Assembly (NCBI RefSeq): GCF_019890635.1
Contig: NZ_JAIOAB010000034.1
Span: 1-64,000, forward strand
Direction: 5' to 3'
DNA from: Streptomyces sennicomposti
GTDB lineage: Bacteria; Actinomycetota; Actinomycetes; Streptomycetales; Streptomycetaceae
Length of the DNA stretch: 64,000 nt
The notes under the pieces were generated by a model. It was not told where the DNA came from. It saw only the letters and a program-made list of their open reading frames with translations, and did no database searches. Positions 41,092 through 48,708 of this stretch are shown here, in pieces (position 1 is the first letter of the stretch; each line of letters starts with the position of its first letter). The position numbers and the translations under genes were made by a program.

Positions 41092-42306
41092 GTGGCGAAC
41101 GAAGATCTGGGACGGGCCCTGCGCCGCCTGCGGCGGCTGGCCTCTCTGACGCAGGAAGAGCTGGCCGAGCGCTCCGGGGTGTCCGTGGATGTGATCCGCC
41201 AGCTCGAACAGGGGCGGAAGCAGTCGGCACGCCTGCCCACGCTGCACGCACTGGCCGACGGACTCGGGGTGGAACTGACCACGCTCCTCGGCGATCCGCC
41301 TGCCGTCTCCTCGTCTGGCGAGAACGACGGGCCCCGGTTCGTGGCGGTGCGTCGCGCCATCATGCCGGCGCTCTGGGGGCCGGAACCGGAGCCACCCGGG
41401 CCGGAGTTCTCCGTGGACCGCCTGCGCGAGCAGATCGCGGACGGCTGGACGCAGTACCATTCCGCGGAGTTCGACACCGTGATGAAGGCGCTGCCGGAAC
41501 TGATCGCCGATGCGCGTGCCGCCGCGGCGTCGGGTGACGACGACCTTCGCGGGGCCGGTTTCGCCGCTCTGGGCAAGGCGCTTCAGCTCGCCGGGCATGT
41601 CGCGGTCCGGATGGGCAAGACGGATCTCGCCCTCACCAGCCTGGAGCGCGCCATAGAGGCGGCGAAGCGGTCCTCGGACCCGCTGCTCGTGCCGATGATC
41701 GTCAATTCCATGGCGTGGACGTACCAGCGGCAAGGACGCCTGGAGGACGCGTTGACCATCGCACTCCGCGTCGCCGACGACATGGCGGGCGCGGGGCGTA
41801 CCGACACGGCCGACGGACTGAAGGTGTGGGGCGCCCTGACCATGAGCGCCGCCACCTCTGCCGCCCGGAGCGGGGACTACGAGCGCGCGGCGGCGATGAT
41901 GGAGACCGCGGAACGGGAGGCCGCCCGGGTCGCCAAACTGCCCGACGGAGGCGACAACCGCATGGTCAGCGTCTTCAGCCCGTCGTCGGTCCGCATCGAA
42001 CGTGTCCGGCTCGCCGTCCAGTACGGGCACCCGCACGACGCGTTGACCCTGGCCAAGGGCATGCGGCTGAGCAAGGACACCCCGCCGTCCTGGCGCACCT
42101 GGCTGCTGTTGGACGTGGCCCGCGCCCATACCGACATCGGAGACGCGGCCGGAGCGGTGAAGACCCTGGAGTCCCTGCGCCGGGTGGCGCCCACCTGGAT
42201 GCAGCACCACACGTTGGCGGTCGCCATCGTGCGCGACCTCTGGGCGCTCCCCAACCACCCGCCGGGACTGCGCCCGTTGGCGGAGTTCCTGGGAGTCGTC
42301 GAGTAG
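41092..42306 (+). CDS. XRE-family regulator with TPR-like C terminus
   Basis: A 404-residue regulator: N-terminal HTH (RRLRRLASLTQEELAERSGVSVDVIRQLEQGRKQSARLPTLHALA) and a long helical, TPR-like region with repeats such as DLALTSLERAIEAAKRS and RLEDALTIALRVAD. This is the common Streptomyces type linked to an ATP-binding protein gene, as here. GTG 41092 was chosen because TACCGT at 41080-41085 is a -10 box placed for a leaderless start. The likely role is developmental or metabolic control; the target is unknown. Confidence 0.88.
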   Translation: MANEDLGRALRRLRRLASLTQEELAERSGVSVDVIRQLEQGRKQSARLPTLHALADGLGVELTTLLGDPPAVSSSGENDGPRFVAVRRAIMPALWGPEPEPPGPEFSVDRLREQIADGWTQYHSAEFDTVMKALPELIADARAAAASGDDDLRGAGFAALGKALQLAGHVAVRMGKTDLALTSLERAIEAAKRSSDPLLVPMIVNSMAWTYQRQGRLEDALTIALRVADDMAGAGRTDTADGLKVWGALTMSAATSAARSGDYERAAAMMETAEREAARVAKLPDGGDNRMVSVFSPSSVRIERVRLAVQYGHPHDALTLAKGMRLSKDTPPSWRTWLLLDVARAHTDIGDAAGAVKTLESLRRVAPTWMQHHTLAVAIVRDLWALPNHPPGLRPLAEFLGVVE

Positions 42307-42331
42307 CGCACGTGAAGAGCGTGCCGAAAGT

Positions 42332-42369
42332 GGGACGTTGCGTCCCTGTCGGCGTGTGCGACATGTCGC
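42332..42369. promoter_or_regulatory. Two inverted repeats before the ATPase gene
   Basis: GGGACG-TTG-CGTCCC (42332-42346) and the perfect 12-bp palindrome GCGACATGTCGC (42358-42369) lie in the 138-bp space between the XRE gene and its ATP-binding partner. They are candidate binding sites for the XRE protein. Confidence 0.5.
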
Positions 42370-42444
42370 TTTCATGGCGGTCGACGCCCCGGTGACCGTG
42401 CGACCGGTTCCGTGGGTCCGGCCGACCTGAGAAAGCAGACCGAC

Positions 42445-42861
42445 ATGCCGCAACCTACGACGCGGGCCCGTCCGACGGGACACCCCGGTTACAGCGAGAC
42501 CTTGCCACGTGTGCCCGAGAGCGCCGCGACGGCGCGGCGTCTGGTGCGTGTGGCCTTGATCGCCTGGGGGATGGACGACCTGGCCGAGGACGGAGCCCTG
42601 GTCATCTCCGAACTGGTGGCCAATGCCGTACGGCACGCCCGGCGGAAGGCCGTCCGCGTCGTCATCGACCGCCCCTGTGCGACCCGCGTCCGCATCGGCG
42701 TGGTGGACTTCTCCACGGCGCGACCGGTGAGCACAGTGCCCGGCCCCGAGGACGAGGGCGGGCGTGGCCTGGCGCTCGTGGGGGAGTTGGCCGTGGGCTG
42801 GGGCACCGATGTGCTGCCGTGGGGCAAGCGGGTGTGGGCGGAGTTGGAGCCACGAGGGTGA
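42445..42861 (+). CDS. HATPase_c (anti-sigma-like) ATP-binding protein
   Basis: A 138-residue GHKL ATPase of the RsbW/SpoIIAB-like kind. The N-box is LVISELVANAVRHAR, and VDFSTARPVSTVPGPEDEGGRGLALVGELAVGWG is the ATP-lid region. Such proteins are anti-sigma factors or partners of XRE regulators in Streptomyces. It follows the XRE gene by 138 bp and overlaps the next small gene (GTGA). ATG 42445 is favoured; GTG 42412 is possible. Confidence 0.88.
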   Translation: MPQPTTRARPTGHPGYSETLPRVPESAATARRLVRVALIAWGMDDLAEDGALVISELVANAVRHARRKAVRVVIDRPCATRVRIGVVDFSTARPVSTVPGPEDEGGRGLALVGELAVGWGTDVLPWGKRVWAELEPRG

Positions 42862-43058
42862 GCGAGGCCCGGCGAAGTCCGTGGGTGGGCGACCTCGCTC
42901 GGGACGAGGACGCGGGCCGGTGCGGCGTGGTCACGGATGTGGAAGGCGGTGTTGTGTGGGTGTTGCGTCCTGAGGCCGGGCCCGGGCGGTGGACCTCGGA
43001 CCGGCCCGAACGGCTGACCGTGGTGACGCCCCGGGAGCGGATGCGGGACCGGCTGTAG
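42858..43058 (+). CDS. 66-residue hypothetical protein coupled to the ATPase
   Basis: A small gene starting with GTG in an overlap with the ATPase stop codon. The protein (MSEARRSPWVGDLARDEDAG, then VVWVLRPEAGPGRWTSDRPE and a basic C terminus) has no motif I recognise and no membrane helix. Tight coupling suggests that it works with the ATP-binding protein. It is not the DUF397 protein that often accompanies XRE regulators. Confidence 0.75.
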   Translation: MSEARRSPWVGDLARDEDAGRCGVVTDVEGGVVWVLRPEAGPGRWTSDRPERLTVVTPRERMRDRL

Positions 43059-43274
43059 GTACGGAAGAAGCCCTCGCCCGGCGTGCTGCCGGGTGGGGGC
43101 TTGACCACTGGCTGGTGAATGTGTGCCCTCCGGCGTTCGCCCTACGCCACGGCATTACCTCCCGTCATCACCCTTTTGATGCGTTTTCCCTGACCGCGTA
43201 CGGAATGGGCGCCTTCCGCCCCTAGCGTGGACCACGCACCGTTCCGTCAGGGACGCGACTTCGGAGGGGAAACC

Positions 43275-43628
43275 GTGATTTCGAGGAGCAAGAGGGTCGC
43301 GCGGTCCGCCGCCGTGGCGCTCGCCGCGGCCACCGCTTTCACGCTCGGGATGCCGAGCGGCAACGCCTTCGCCATCGACCACGTCCAGTGCGTCGGCGGG
43401 GAGAACTTCCTGAAGATCTGGTCGCACCTCGACAGCCGGCAGAGCGTCGACTGCTACGCCAACGCCGGGAAGACCGACTTCGGCGGGTGGTGGGTCGACC
43501 GGATCTTCACCGGCAACAACGACCTCATCTACTACGACGTCAACGGCGACTCGGTGAAGATCCCGCGCTGGACCGACATCACCTTCCCGAACCGCCCGCC
43601 GAGGGTCGCCGCCATCCAGATCCTTTGA
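43275..43628 (+). CDS. Secreted beta/gamma-crystallin, SKLP-like protein
   Basis: A 117-residue secreted protein. A Sec signal (ISRSKRVARSAAVALAAATA, cleavage after NAFA at about residue 33) precedes a domain of about 84 residues, CVGGENFLKIWSHLDSRQSV to FPNRPPRVAAIQIL. DCYANAG, WWVDRIFTGNN and RWTDITFPNRPP match the Streptomyces killer-toxin-like protein (SKLP) beta/gamma-crystallin family as I remember it. SKLP inhibits yeasts and filamentous fungi; related proteins may bind calcium. GTG 43275 has GGAGGGGA upstream. Confidence 0.85.
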   Translation: MISRSKRVARSAAVALAAATAFTLGMPSGNAFAIDHVQCVGGENFLKIWSHLDSRQSVDCYANAGKTDFGGWWVDRIFTGNNDLIYYDVNGDSVKIPRWTDITFPNRPPRVAAIQIL

Positions 43629-43659
43629 TCAGACGAACTCCGGTCACCTGAGCTTGCGT

Positions 43660-43696
43660 TGTCCCGGTCGTGTGCCTTCGGGTGCGGGACCGGGAC
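43660..43696. terminator. Hairpin between convergent SKLP and flavin reductase genes
   Basis: TGTCCCGGTC (43660-43669) pairs with GACCGGGACA (43687-43696) around a 17-nt loop. There is no T-run, but the place between convergent genes suggests a bidirectional terminator. Confidence 0.55.
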
Positions 43697-43730
43697 ACGT
43701 TCGTGTACGGGGTCCTCGTGGCCCCGTCCC

Positions 43731-44294
43731 TCACGCCGGGGTGAAGCGGCCGTAGCCGCCCCGGTAGAACAGCAGCGGGCCGTCGCCCTCCGTCGTCCCG
43801 AGGGCGTGGACCCGCGCCACCACGATGTGGTGGTCGCCCGCCGGGTGCTGGGCCTCCACCGTGCACTCCAGCCAGGCGATCGTGCCGTCCAGGACCGGCT
43901 GGCCCGCGGGGGAGGGCGACCACCGCACCCCGGTGAACTTGTCCGGTCCGCTGCGGGCGAGCCGGCGCGAGGTCTCCTCCTGGGCCGCGCCGAGGATGTT
44001 CACGCAGATCCGCTCGGCCGTCTGGAGCACCGGCCAGGTGCGGCTGGTGCGGCCCGCGCAGAACGACACCAGCGGCGGGTCCAGCGACACCGATGTGAAG
44101 GAGTTCACGGTGAGTCCGGCCGGCCGCGCCTCCGCGCCGACCAACCCGGTGACCACCACCACACCCGTCGCGAAACGACTCAGAGCGCCGCGGAAGGACG
44201 CCGCGTCCGGGCGCGCGGGCACGGGTGCGGGCGCGGGCGCATGTGCGGATGCGGATGCGGATTCGGGTACGGACGCCGGGCGGGTGACTGTCAC
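43731..44294 (-). CDS. Flavin reductase-like FMN-binding protein
   Basis: A 187-residue flavin reductase-domain protein: FRGALSRFATGVVVVTGL, LTVNSFTSVSLDPPLVSFCAGRTSRTWP and the late HHIVVARVHAL are typical. It would supply reduced flavin to a partner monooxygenase, or itself be an oxidoreductase. It diverges from the polyketide operon by 158 bp and is the likely left edge of the cluster; a flavin reductase is also listed in abyssomicin-type clusters as I recall. GTG 44294 was chosen for GGAGGGTGG upstream. Residues 1-30 are low-complexity. Confidence 0.88.
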   Translation of the reverse strand: MTVTRPASVPESASASAHAPAPAPVPARPDAASFRGALSRFATGVVVVTGLVGAEARPAGLTVNSFTSVSLDPPLVSFCAGRTSRTWPVLQTAERICVNILGAAQEETSRRLARSGPDKFTGVRWSPSPAGQPVLDGTIAWLECTVEAQHPAGDHHIVVARVHALGTTEGDGPLLFYRGGYGRFTPA

Positions 44295-44327
44295 CCGCCC
44301 ACCCTCCACGACCCCGCTGAAGCCGCG

Positions 44328-44388
44328 CTAAAGCAACGCCCCGCCGCCCGCACTGGATTAGGGCTGCTTTAGACCGCGCTCCTAGCGT
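44328..44388. promoter_or_regulatory. Inverted repeat and -10 box at the polyketide operon promoter
   Basis: CTAAAGCA (44328-44335) and TGCTTTAG (44365-44372) form a perfect 8-bp inverted repeat with a 29-bp spacer between divergent genes. TAGCGT at 44383-44388 is a good -10 box for the plus-strand operon. It is a candidate control site for the cluster. Confidence 0.5.
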
Positions 44389-44452
44389 CCGGACGGAAGC
44401 CGGAACCGTAACCGGAACGACCGGAACGACCGGAACGAGAGGAGGACGCCAC

Positions 44453-45508
44453 GTGGTGGACCTGCATCCGGACCGTACGGTGCGCGTGCTGTCCGCGGGG
44501 ACCGCCCTGCCCGGACCCCCCGTCGACACCGAGGCGCTGGCCGAACGGTTCGGCATGGACCGGCTCTGGCGGCAGTGGGTCGACACGTTCATCGGCACCC
44601 GCACCCGCCATCTCGCCGTCGACCTCGCCACCGGCGAACCCCGCGAGTCCCTCGCCGACCTCGCCACGACGGCCGCCGGGGCCGCGCTCGTCCGGGCCGG
44701 GGTGTCCGCGCAGGACATCGACGTCGTCGTCCTCGGCTCCGCGACCCCCGACACCCTGATGCCGGCCACCGTCAACGTCGTCGCCGACCGGCTCCGCATC
44801 GACGGCATCCCCACCTTCCAGCTCCAGTCCGGCTGCTCGGGCGCCGTGCAGACCTTCGACGTGGCCACCGCCCTGCTCGCCACCGGCCGCCACCGCACCG
44901 CCCTCGTCATCGGCGGCGACGTCATCGCCAAGCACTACGACGTGCACGCCGACCTCCGCTCCCTGCCGCCCGAACTCCTCGTCAACTACGTCCTGTTCGG
45001 CGACGGCGCCGGAGCCGCCGTCCTCACCGCCGAGCCGGGGCACGACGACGCCCCGATCGTCCGCACCGTACTGACCCGGCTGGCCGGCCTCGACCGCGAG
45101 CCGGGCCAGGTGCTGCGCTGGTACGGCACCGCCGACCGCGACCGCGCCGACACACCCGCGAACGAGGACTACAAGGCCATCGAGGAACTCGTCCCCGAAC
45201 TCGCCGCCGAGGTGACCGACGAACTCCTCGACGACCTCGGCTGGGAGCGCGACGAGATCACCTACCTGCTGCCCCCGCAACTGTCCGTCACGATGACCGA
45301 GAAGATCGTCAAACGGCTCGACCTCCCGCTCGCCGAGGAGATCACCGTGGTCGGCGAGACCGGCAACAACGGCAACGCCCTGCTCTTCTTCCAGCTGGAG
45401 CGCCTGCTCGACACGATGAGCGCCCCCTCCCGGGCCGTCGCCGTCGCCATCGAGTCCAGCAAGTGGATCCGCTCGGGCCTCGCCCTCGAACGCGACGGAG
45501 GCAACTGA
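44453..45508 (+). CDS. KASIII-like enzyme of a tetronate-type cassette
   Basis: A 351-residue FabH/KASIII-fold protein. The nucleophile is Cys128 (QLQSGCSGA) and GETGNNGNA (301-309) supplies the asparagine. The usual PHQAN motif reads PPQLS (274-278), so the catalytic histidine is replaced by proline. In tetronate clusters the KASIII-like protein joins glyceryl-ACP to the PKS-bound chain and closes the ring; the loss of histidine fits a role other than decarboxylative condensation. It is the first gene of an operon with ACP, acyltransferase and hydrolase genes. GTG start with GGAGGA upstream. Confidence 0.85.
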   Translation: MVDLHPDRTVRVLSAGTALPGPPVDTEALAERFGMDRLWRQWVDTFIGTRTRHLAVDLATGEPRESLADLATTAAGAALVRAGVSAQDIDVVVLGSATPDTLMPATVNVVADRLRIDGIPTFQLQSGCSGAVQTFDVATALLATGRHRTALVIGGDVIAKHYDVHADLRSLPPELLVNYVLFGDGAGAAVLTAEPGHDDAPIVRTVLTRLAGLDREPGQVLRWYGTADRDRADTPANEDYKAIEELVPELAAEVTDELLDDLGWERDEITYLLPPQLSVTMTEKIVKRLDLPLAEEITVVGETGNNGNALLFFQLERLLDTMSAPSRAVAVAIESSKWIRSGLALERDGGN

Positions 45509-45509
45509 G

Positions 45510-45743
45510 ATGAGCGCGACACTCGACCGGGCGGACTTCGCCGGCCTCGTCCGCGACGAACTCGGCATCGACATCGACGAGACCGAACTCGACCGCCCTT
45601 TCGACGCGTTGGAGGGCTGGGACTCCGTCCATCTGCTGACCCTGCTCAGCCTGCTGGAGAAGGAGACCGGCGCCCCGCTGTCGCTGCCCGACTTCCTCGA
45701 CGCGCAAAGCCTCGCGTCCATCTACGAGTTGGTGACCCGTTGA
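45510..45743 (+). CDS. Discrete acyl carrier protein (glyceryl-ACP type)
   Basis: A 77-residue ACP whose phosphopantetheine serine is Ser39 (EGWDSVHLL). It starts one base after the KASIII stop codon and its stop overlaps the acyltransferase TTG start. In tetronate pathways the equivalent small ACP carries the glyceryl unit, loaded from 1,3-bisphosphoglycerate by an FkbH-like synthase. No FkbH gene is next to it here, so what it carries is an inference. Confidence 0.9.
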   Translation: MSATLDRADFAGLVRDELGIDIDETELDRPFDALEGWDSVHLLTLLSLLEKETGAPLSLPDFLDAQSLASIYELVTR

Positions 45744-46495
45744 GCGTACGACCGTTCCCCACCCAGCGCCGGCACACCCTCTTCTTCCTCGACCAGATAC
45801 GGGACTTCGCGCCCGTCCACCTCGACACCGAGGTCGACGCCAGCGCGATCGTCGCCGCCCGCGCGAAGGCCCGCGAGGACGGCCGACGCCGTTCCGTCGT
45901 CGCCTACGTCGTCCACGCCGCCGCCGGAGTGCTGCGCAAGCACCCCGAGGCCAACGGCGCCATCCAGGGCCGACTCGACCCGGCCGTCGCCACCTACGAC
46001 ACCGTCAGCGCCAAGGTCACCCTCGACCGCACCCTCGACGGCCGCCGCGTGGTCCTCGCCACCGTGATCCCCGGCCTGGAGGACGCGACCCTCGACACCG
46101 TCCAGGACCACCTCGACCGCGCCCTCGCCGACGACCCCGACACCGCCGAGCGGTTCGCGCCGATCCGGGCCCTGCGCGCCCTGCCCTGGCAGGAGGCCCT
46201 CGACCGGTTCCGGGCCGCGGCCGGACTGCTGGAGCGCCGCCCGGAGATCACCGGCACCTTCAGCGTCACCTCGCTCGGCCACCGGGCCGTCGACGGCTTC
46301 CACTCCGTCGGCGGCACCACCGTCACCCTCGGCGTCGGCCGCATCGCCGAACGGCCGGTCGTCCGCGACGGGGCGATCGTCGCCGCCCCGGTCCTGCGGC
46401 TCTCCCTCACCTTCGACCACCGGGTGATCGACGGCGCCGAGGCCGCCGACGTGCTCACCGAGATCAAGGACGCGCTGGAGGCGTACCCCGTATGA
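45740..46495 (+). CDS. E2-type acyltransferase (2-oxoacid dehydrogenase catalytic domain)
   Basis: A 251-residue protein made only of the catalytic domain of dihydrolipoamide acyltransferases; it has no lipoyl or peripheral-subunit-binding domain. The catalytic motif is HRVIDG in SLTFDHRVIDGAEAADVL near residue 226. In agglomerin and abyssomicin pathways such a protein (Agg4/AbyA4 type) acetylates the primary hydroxyl of the tetronate. The TTG start overlaps the ACP stop, and the next gene starts inside its stop (ATGA). Confidence 0.88.
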   Translation: MSVRPFPTQRRHTLFFLDQIRDFAPVHLDTEVDASAIVAARAKAREDGRRRSVVAYVVHAAAGVLRKHPEANGAIQGRLDPAVATYDTVSAKVTLDRTLDGRRVVLATVIPGLEDATLDTVQDHLDRALADDPDTAERFAPIRALRALPWQEALDRFRAAAGLLERRPEITGTFSVTSLGHRAVDGFHSVGGTTVTLGVGRIAERPVVRDGAIVAAPVLRLSLTFDHRVIDGAEAADVLTEIKDALEAYPV

Positions 46496-47637
46496 CCGAC
46501 ACCACCGCCGCTTCGGCGCCCGCCGGTTCCGCCGAGGGGAGCGACCATGGCAACGACCTGGACGAACTCAAGCGCTTCGTTGTGGCGCACGCCGTCTCCC
46601 AGGACCTTCCCGCCGACCACTACGCCCCCCTCCTGGACCGGATCACCACCGACCAGGGCGACGCCCCCGGCTCATGGGCGTACGAATGGATCCGCGCCGG
46701 CGACGAACTGGACGCGGCCGGGCAGCCGTTGGCCGCCGCGCAGTACTACCTCCTGGGACGCTTCCCGTTCGTGGACGGCCCCGGCCGGGCCCGCGCCCTG
46801 GAACGCTCCGTCGACGCCTTCGACCGCTGGCGCAAGGCCGGGGACACCGGCATCGAACCGGAGACGGTCGACGTCGGCGGCACACCCGTCCGGATCTGGA
46901 CGGCCGGACTCTCCACCGGCACACCCCGCCCGCTGCTCGTCGTGACCGGCGGTATCGTCAGCACCAAGGAGCAGTGGGGCCCCCTGCTGCCGCAGCTCAC
47001 CTCCCTCGGGCTGGCCGCCGCCGTCGCCGAACTGCCCGGCGTCGGCGAGAACCCGCTGCGCTACGAACGCGACAGCTCCCGCCTGTTCACCGCGATCCTC
47101 GACGCCCTCGACGGCCGCGCCGACGTCTCCCGCACCTATCTGCTGGCCCTCAGCTTCAGCGGCCACCTCGCCCTGCGCGCCGCCCTCGCCGACCCGCGCA
47201 TCCGCGGCATCGTCGGCAACGGCACCCCGGTCCACGACTTCTTCACCGACGCCGAATGGCAGCGCCGCGTCCCCCGGATCACCCGCGACACCCTCGCCCA
47301 CCTGGCCGGCGTACCCGCCGACGCCGTGTACGAGCGGATCCGGGACTGGGCCCTCCAGGACGACGAACTCCGCGCCCTCGCCGTCCCGTTCGCCACCGTC
47401 AGCGCCCGCCGCGACGAGATCGTGCCGCCCGGCGACACCGACCGGCTGCGGCGGCACGTGGCCGACCTGCGGCTGCTGGAGCACGACGACGTGCACGGCG
47501 CGCCCGGCCACCTCGCCGAGACCAAGGTGTGGAGCCTGCTCGCCGTCCAGCGGATGCGCCCGGACGCCGACCCGACGACCACGGCCGGACTCGCCGCCGC
47601 CGTCGAGGCGGCCCGCGCCGCCGGAGCGAAGCGATGA
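46492..47637 (+). CDS. Alpha/beta hydrolase (tetronate acetate-eliminating type)
   Basis: A 381-residue alpha/beta hydrolase with an N-terminal helical domain, like FrsA/DUF1100 proteins. TGGIVSTKEQWGPLLP is the oxyanion strand and LSFSGH (Ser223) the nucleophile elbow, with a late DDVHGAPGH histidine. The neighbouring genes match those around Agg5/AbyA5, which eliminate acetate from the acetylated tetronate to give an exocyclic methylene, the dienophile of spirotetronate cyclisation. It is fully coupled by ATGA overlaps to the genes on both sides. Confidence 0.85.
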   Translation: MTDTTAASAPAGSAEGSDHGNDLDELKRFVVAHAVSQDLPADHYAPLLDRITTDQGDAPGSWAYEWIRAGDELDAAGQPLAAAQYYLLGRFPFVDGPGRARALERSVDAFDRWRKAGDTGIEPETVDVGGTPVRIWTAGLSTGTPRPLLVVTGGIVSTKEQWGPLLPQLTSLGLAAAVAELPGVGENPLRYERDSSRLFTAILDALDGRADVSRTYLLALSFSGHLALRAALADPRIRGIVGNGTPVHDFFTDAEWQRRVPRITRDTLAHLAGVPADAVYERIRDWALQDDELRALAVPFATVSARRDEIVPPGDTDRLRRHVADLRLLEHDDVHGAPGHLAETKVWSLLAVQRMRPDADPTTTAGLAAAVEAARAAGAKR

Positions 47638-48461
47638 GCCCGCCCGCGAACTCGCTCACAACGCTTCCCGCGCACCGCCTCACCGGCACCGCCGCCGACT
47701 GGCTGCGCGAGTACGCGCCCGCCGAACCCGACGCCCCCTGCCTGGTGTCCTTCCCGCACGCCGGGGGCTCGGCCGGCTTCTTCACCCCGCTCGCCCGCGC
47801 CCTCGCACCCGCCGTCCGGGTCCTCGCCGTGCAGTACCCCGGACGGCTCGAACGCCGCACCCACCCCCCGGTGCACGACATACGCGAACTCGCCGCCCGC
47901 ACCCTGACGGCGATCGGCGAGGCCGTCCACGGCACACCGGTCGCCCAAGGCCGCGCGCCGCTCCTCTACTTCGGCCACAGCATGGGCTCCCTCGTCGCCT
48001 TCGAGACCGCCCTGCTGGGCGAACGCGGCCACGGTCCCGCGCCCGCCGCGCTCCTCGCCTCCGGCGGCCGGGCGCCCGCCCTGACCCGCGTCGACCCCGC
48101 GATCCTGCGCGGCGACGACTCCCTCGTCGCGGAGGTACTCCGCCTCGGCGGCACCGAGCGGGCCGTCCTGGACGACCCCGACCTGCGCGAACTGGTCCTG
48201 CCCGCCCTGCGCGCCGACTACCGGGCCCTGCACGACTACGTCCCCGAGCCCGCCGCCCGGGTGCGCTGTCCCGTCCGCGCGCTCGTCGGGGACCGCGACC
48301 CGCTGGTGCCCGTCGCCGACGCCCGGCGCTGGGCGGACCACACCACCGGCCCCTTCGCGCTGCGCGTACTGCCGGGCGACCACTTCTATCTGAACCCGCG
48401 GCTGCCGGACGTGGCGGACACGGTGCGCGCGGTGCTCGCCGAAGTCGCCGAGCTGTCCTGA
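47634..48461 (+). CDS. Type II thioesterase
   Basis: A 275-residue editing thioesterase (TEII). FPHAGGSAGFFTPLARAL opens the domain, Ser116 sits in GHSMGSLVAFE, the aspartate is in VGDRDPLVP and the histidine in GDHFYLNP. It hydrolyses stalled or wrongly primed acyl groups from PKS carrier proteins. The ATG overlaps the stop of the hydrolase gene. Confidence 0.95.
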   Translation: MSPPANSLTTLPAHRLTGTAADWLREYAPAEPDAPCLVSFPHAGGSAGFFTPLARALAPAVRVLAVQYPGRLERRTHPPVHDIRELAARTLTAIGEAVHGTPVAQGRAPLLYFGHSMGSLVAFETALLGERGHGPAPAALLASGGRAPALTRVDPAILRGDDSLVAEVLRLGGTERAVLDDPDLRELVLPALRADYRALHDYVPEPAARVRCPVRALVGDRDPLVPVADARRWADHTTGPFALRVLPGDHFYLNPRLPDVADTVRAVLAEVAELS

Positions 48462-48708
48462 CCCGCCCGCCGCAGTCGGCTCATGTGCCGCGGCCACCTT
48501 TGGGCGCAGCTGCCGATCCCCGCCCAACGGCCGTCCCCGTCAAGGGAGTCGTACCCGTCACCGTGGCCGTGTCCGCCGCCGGAGCCGTACCCGCCGCCGC
48601 GGTGGTCGCGGCGCCGCCGGAGTCGTACCACCGCCGCGGCCGAATCCGTCGCCCCGGTGGTCCACCCCGCCGCGACCGGAACCGTCCCGACCGAGAGTGA
48701 GGCTGTAG
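48462..48708. other. Spacer between thioesterase and PKS gene
   Basis: A 247-bp gap. It contains a plus-strand frame from GTG 48485 to a TGA at 48698-48700 (71 codons, a Val/Ala/Pro-rich middle and a basic end) with high GC3. The protein resembles nothing I know. An in-frame TAG directly before the PKS TTG start shows that the PKS cannot begin earlier. No clear promoter was recognised. Confidence 0.4.

Noticed and set aside
45740..46495. Subunit of a real pyruvate or branched-chain dehydrogenase complex
   Set aside because: No lipoyl or subunit-binding domain and no E1 or E3 genes nearby; the context is a PKS operon.
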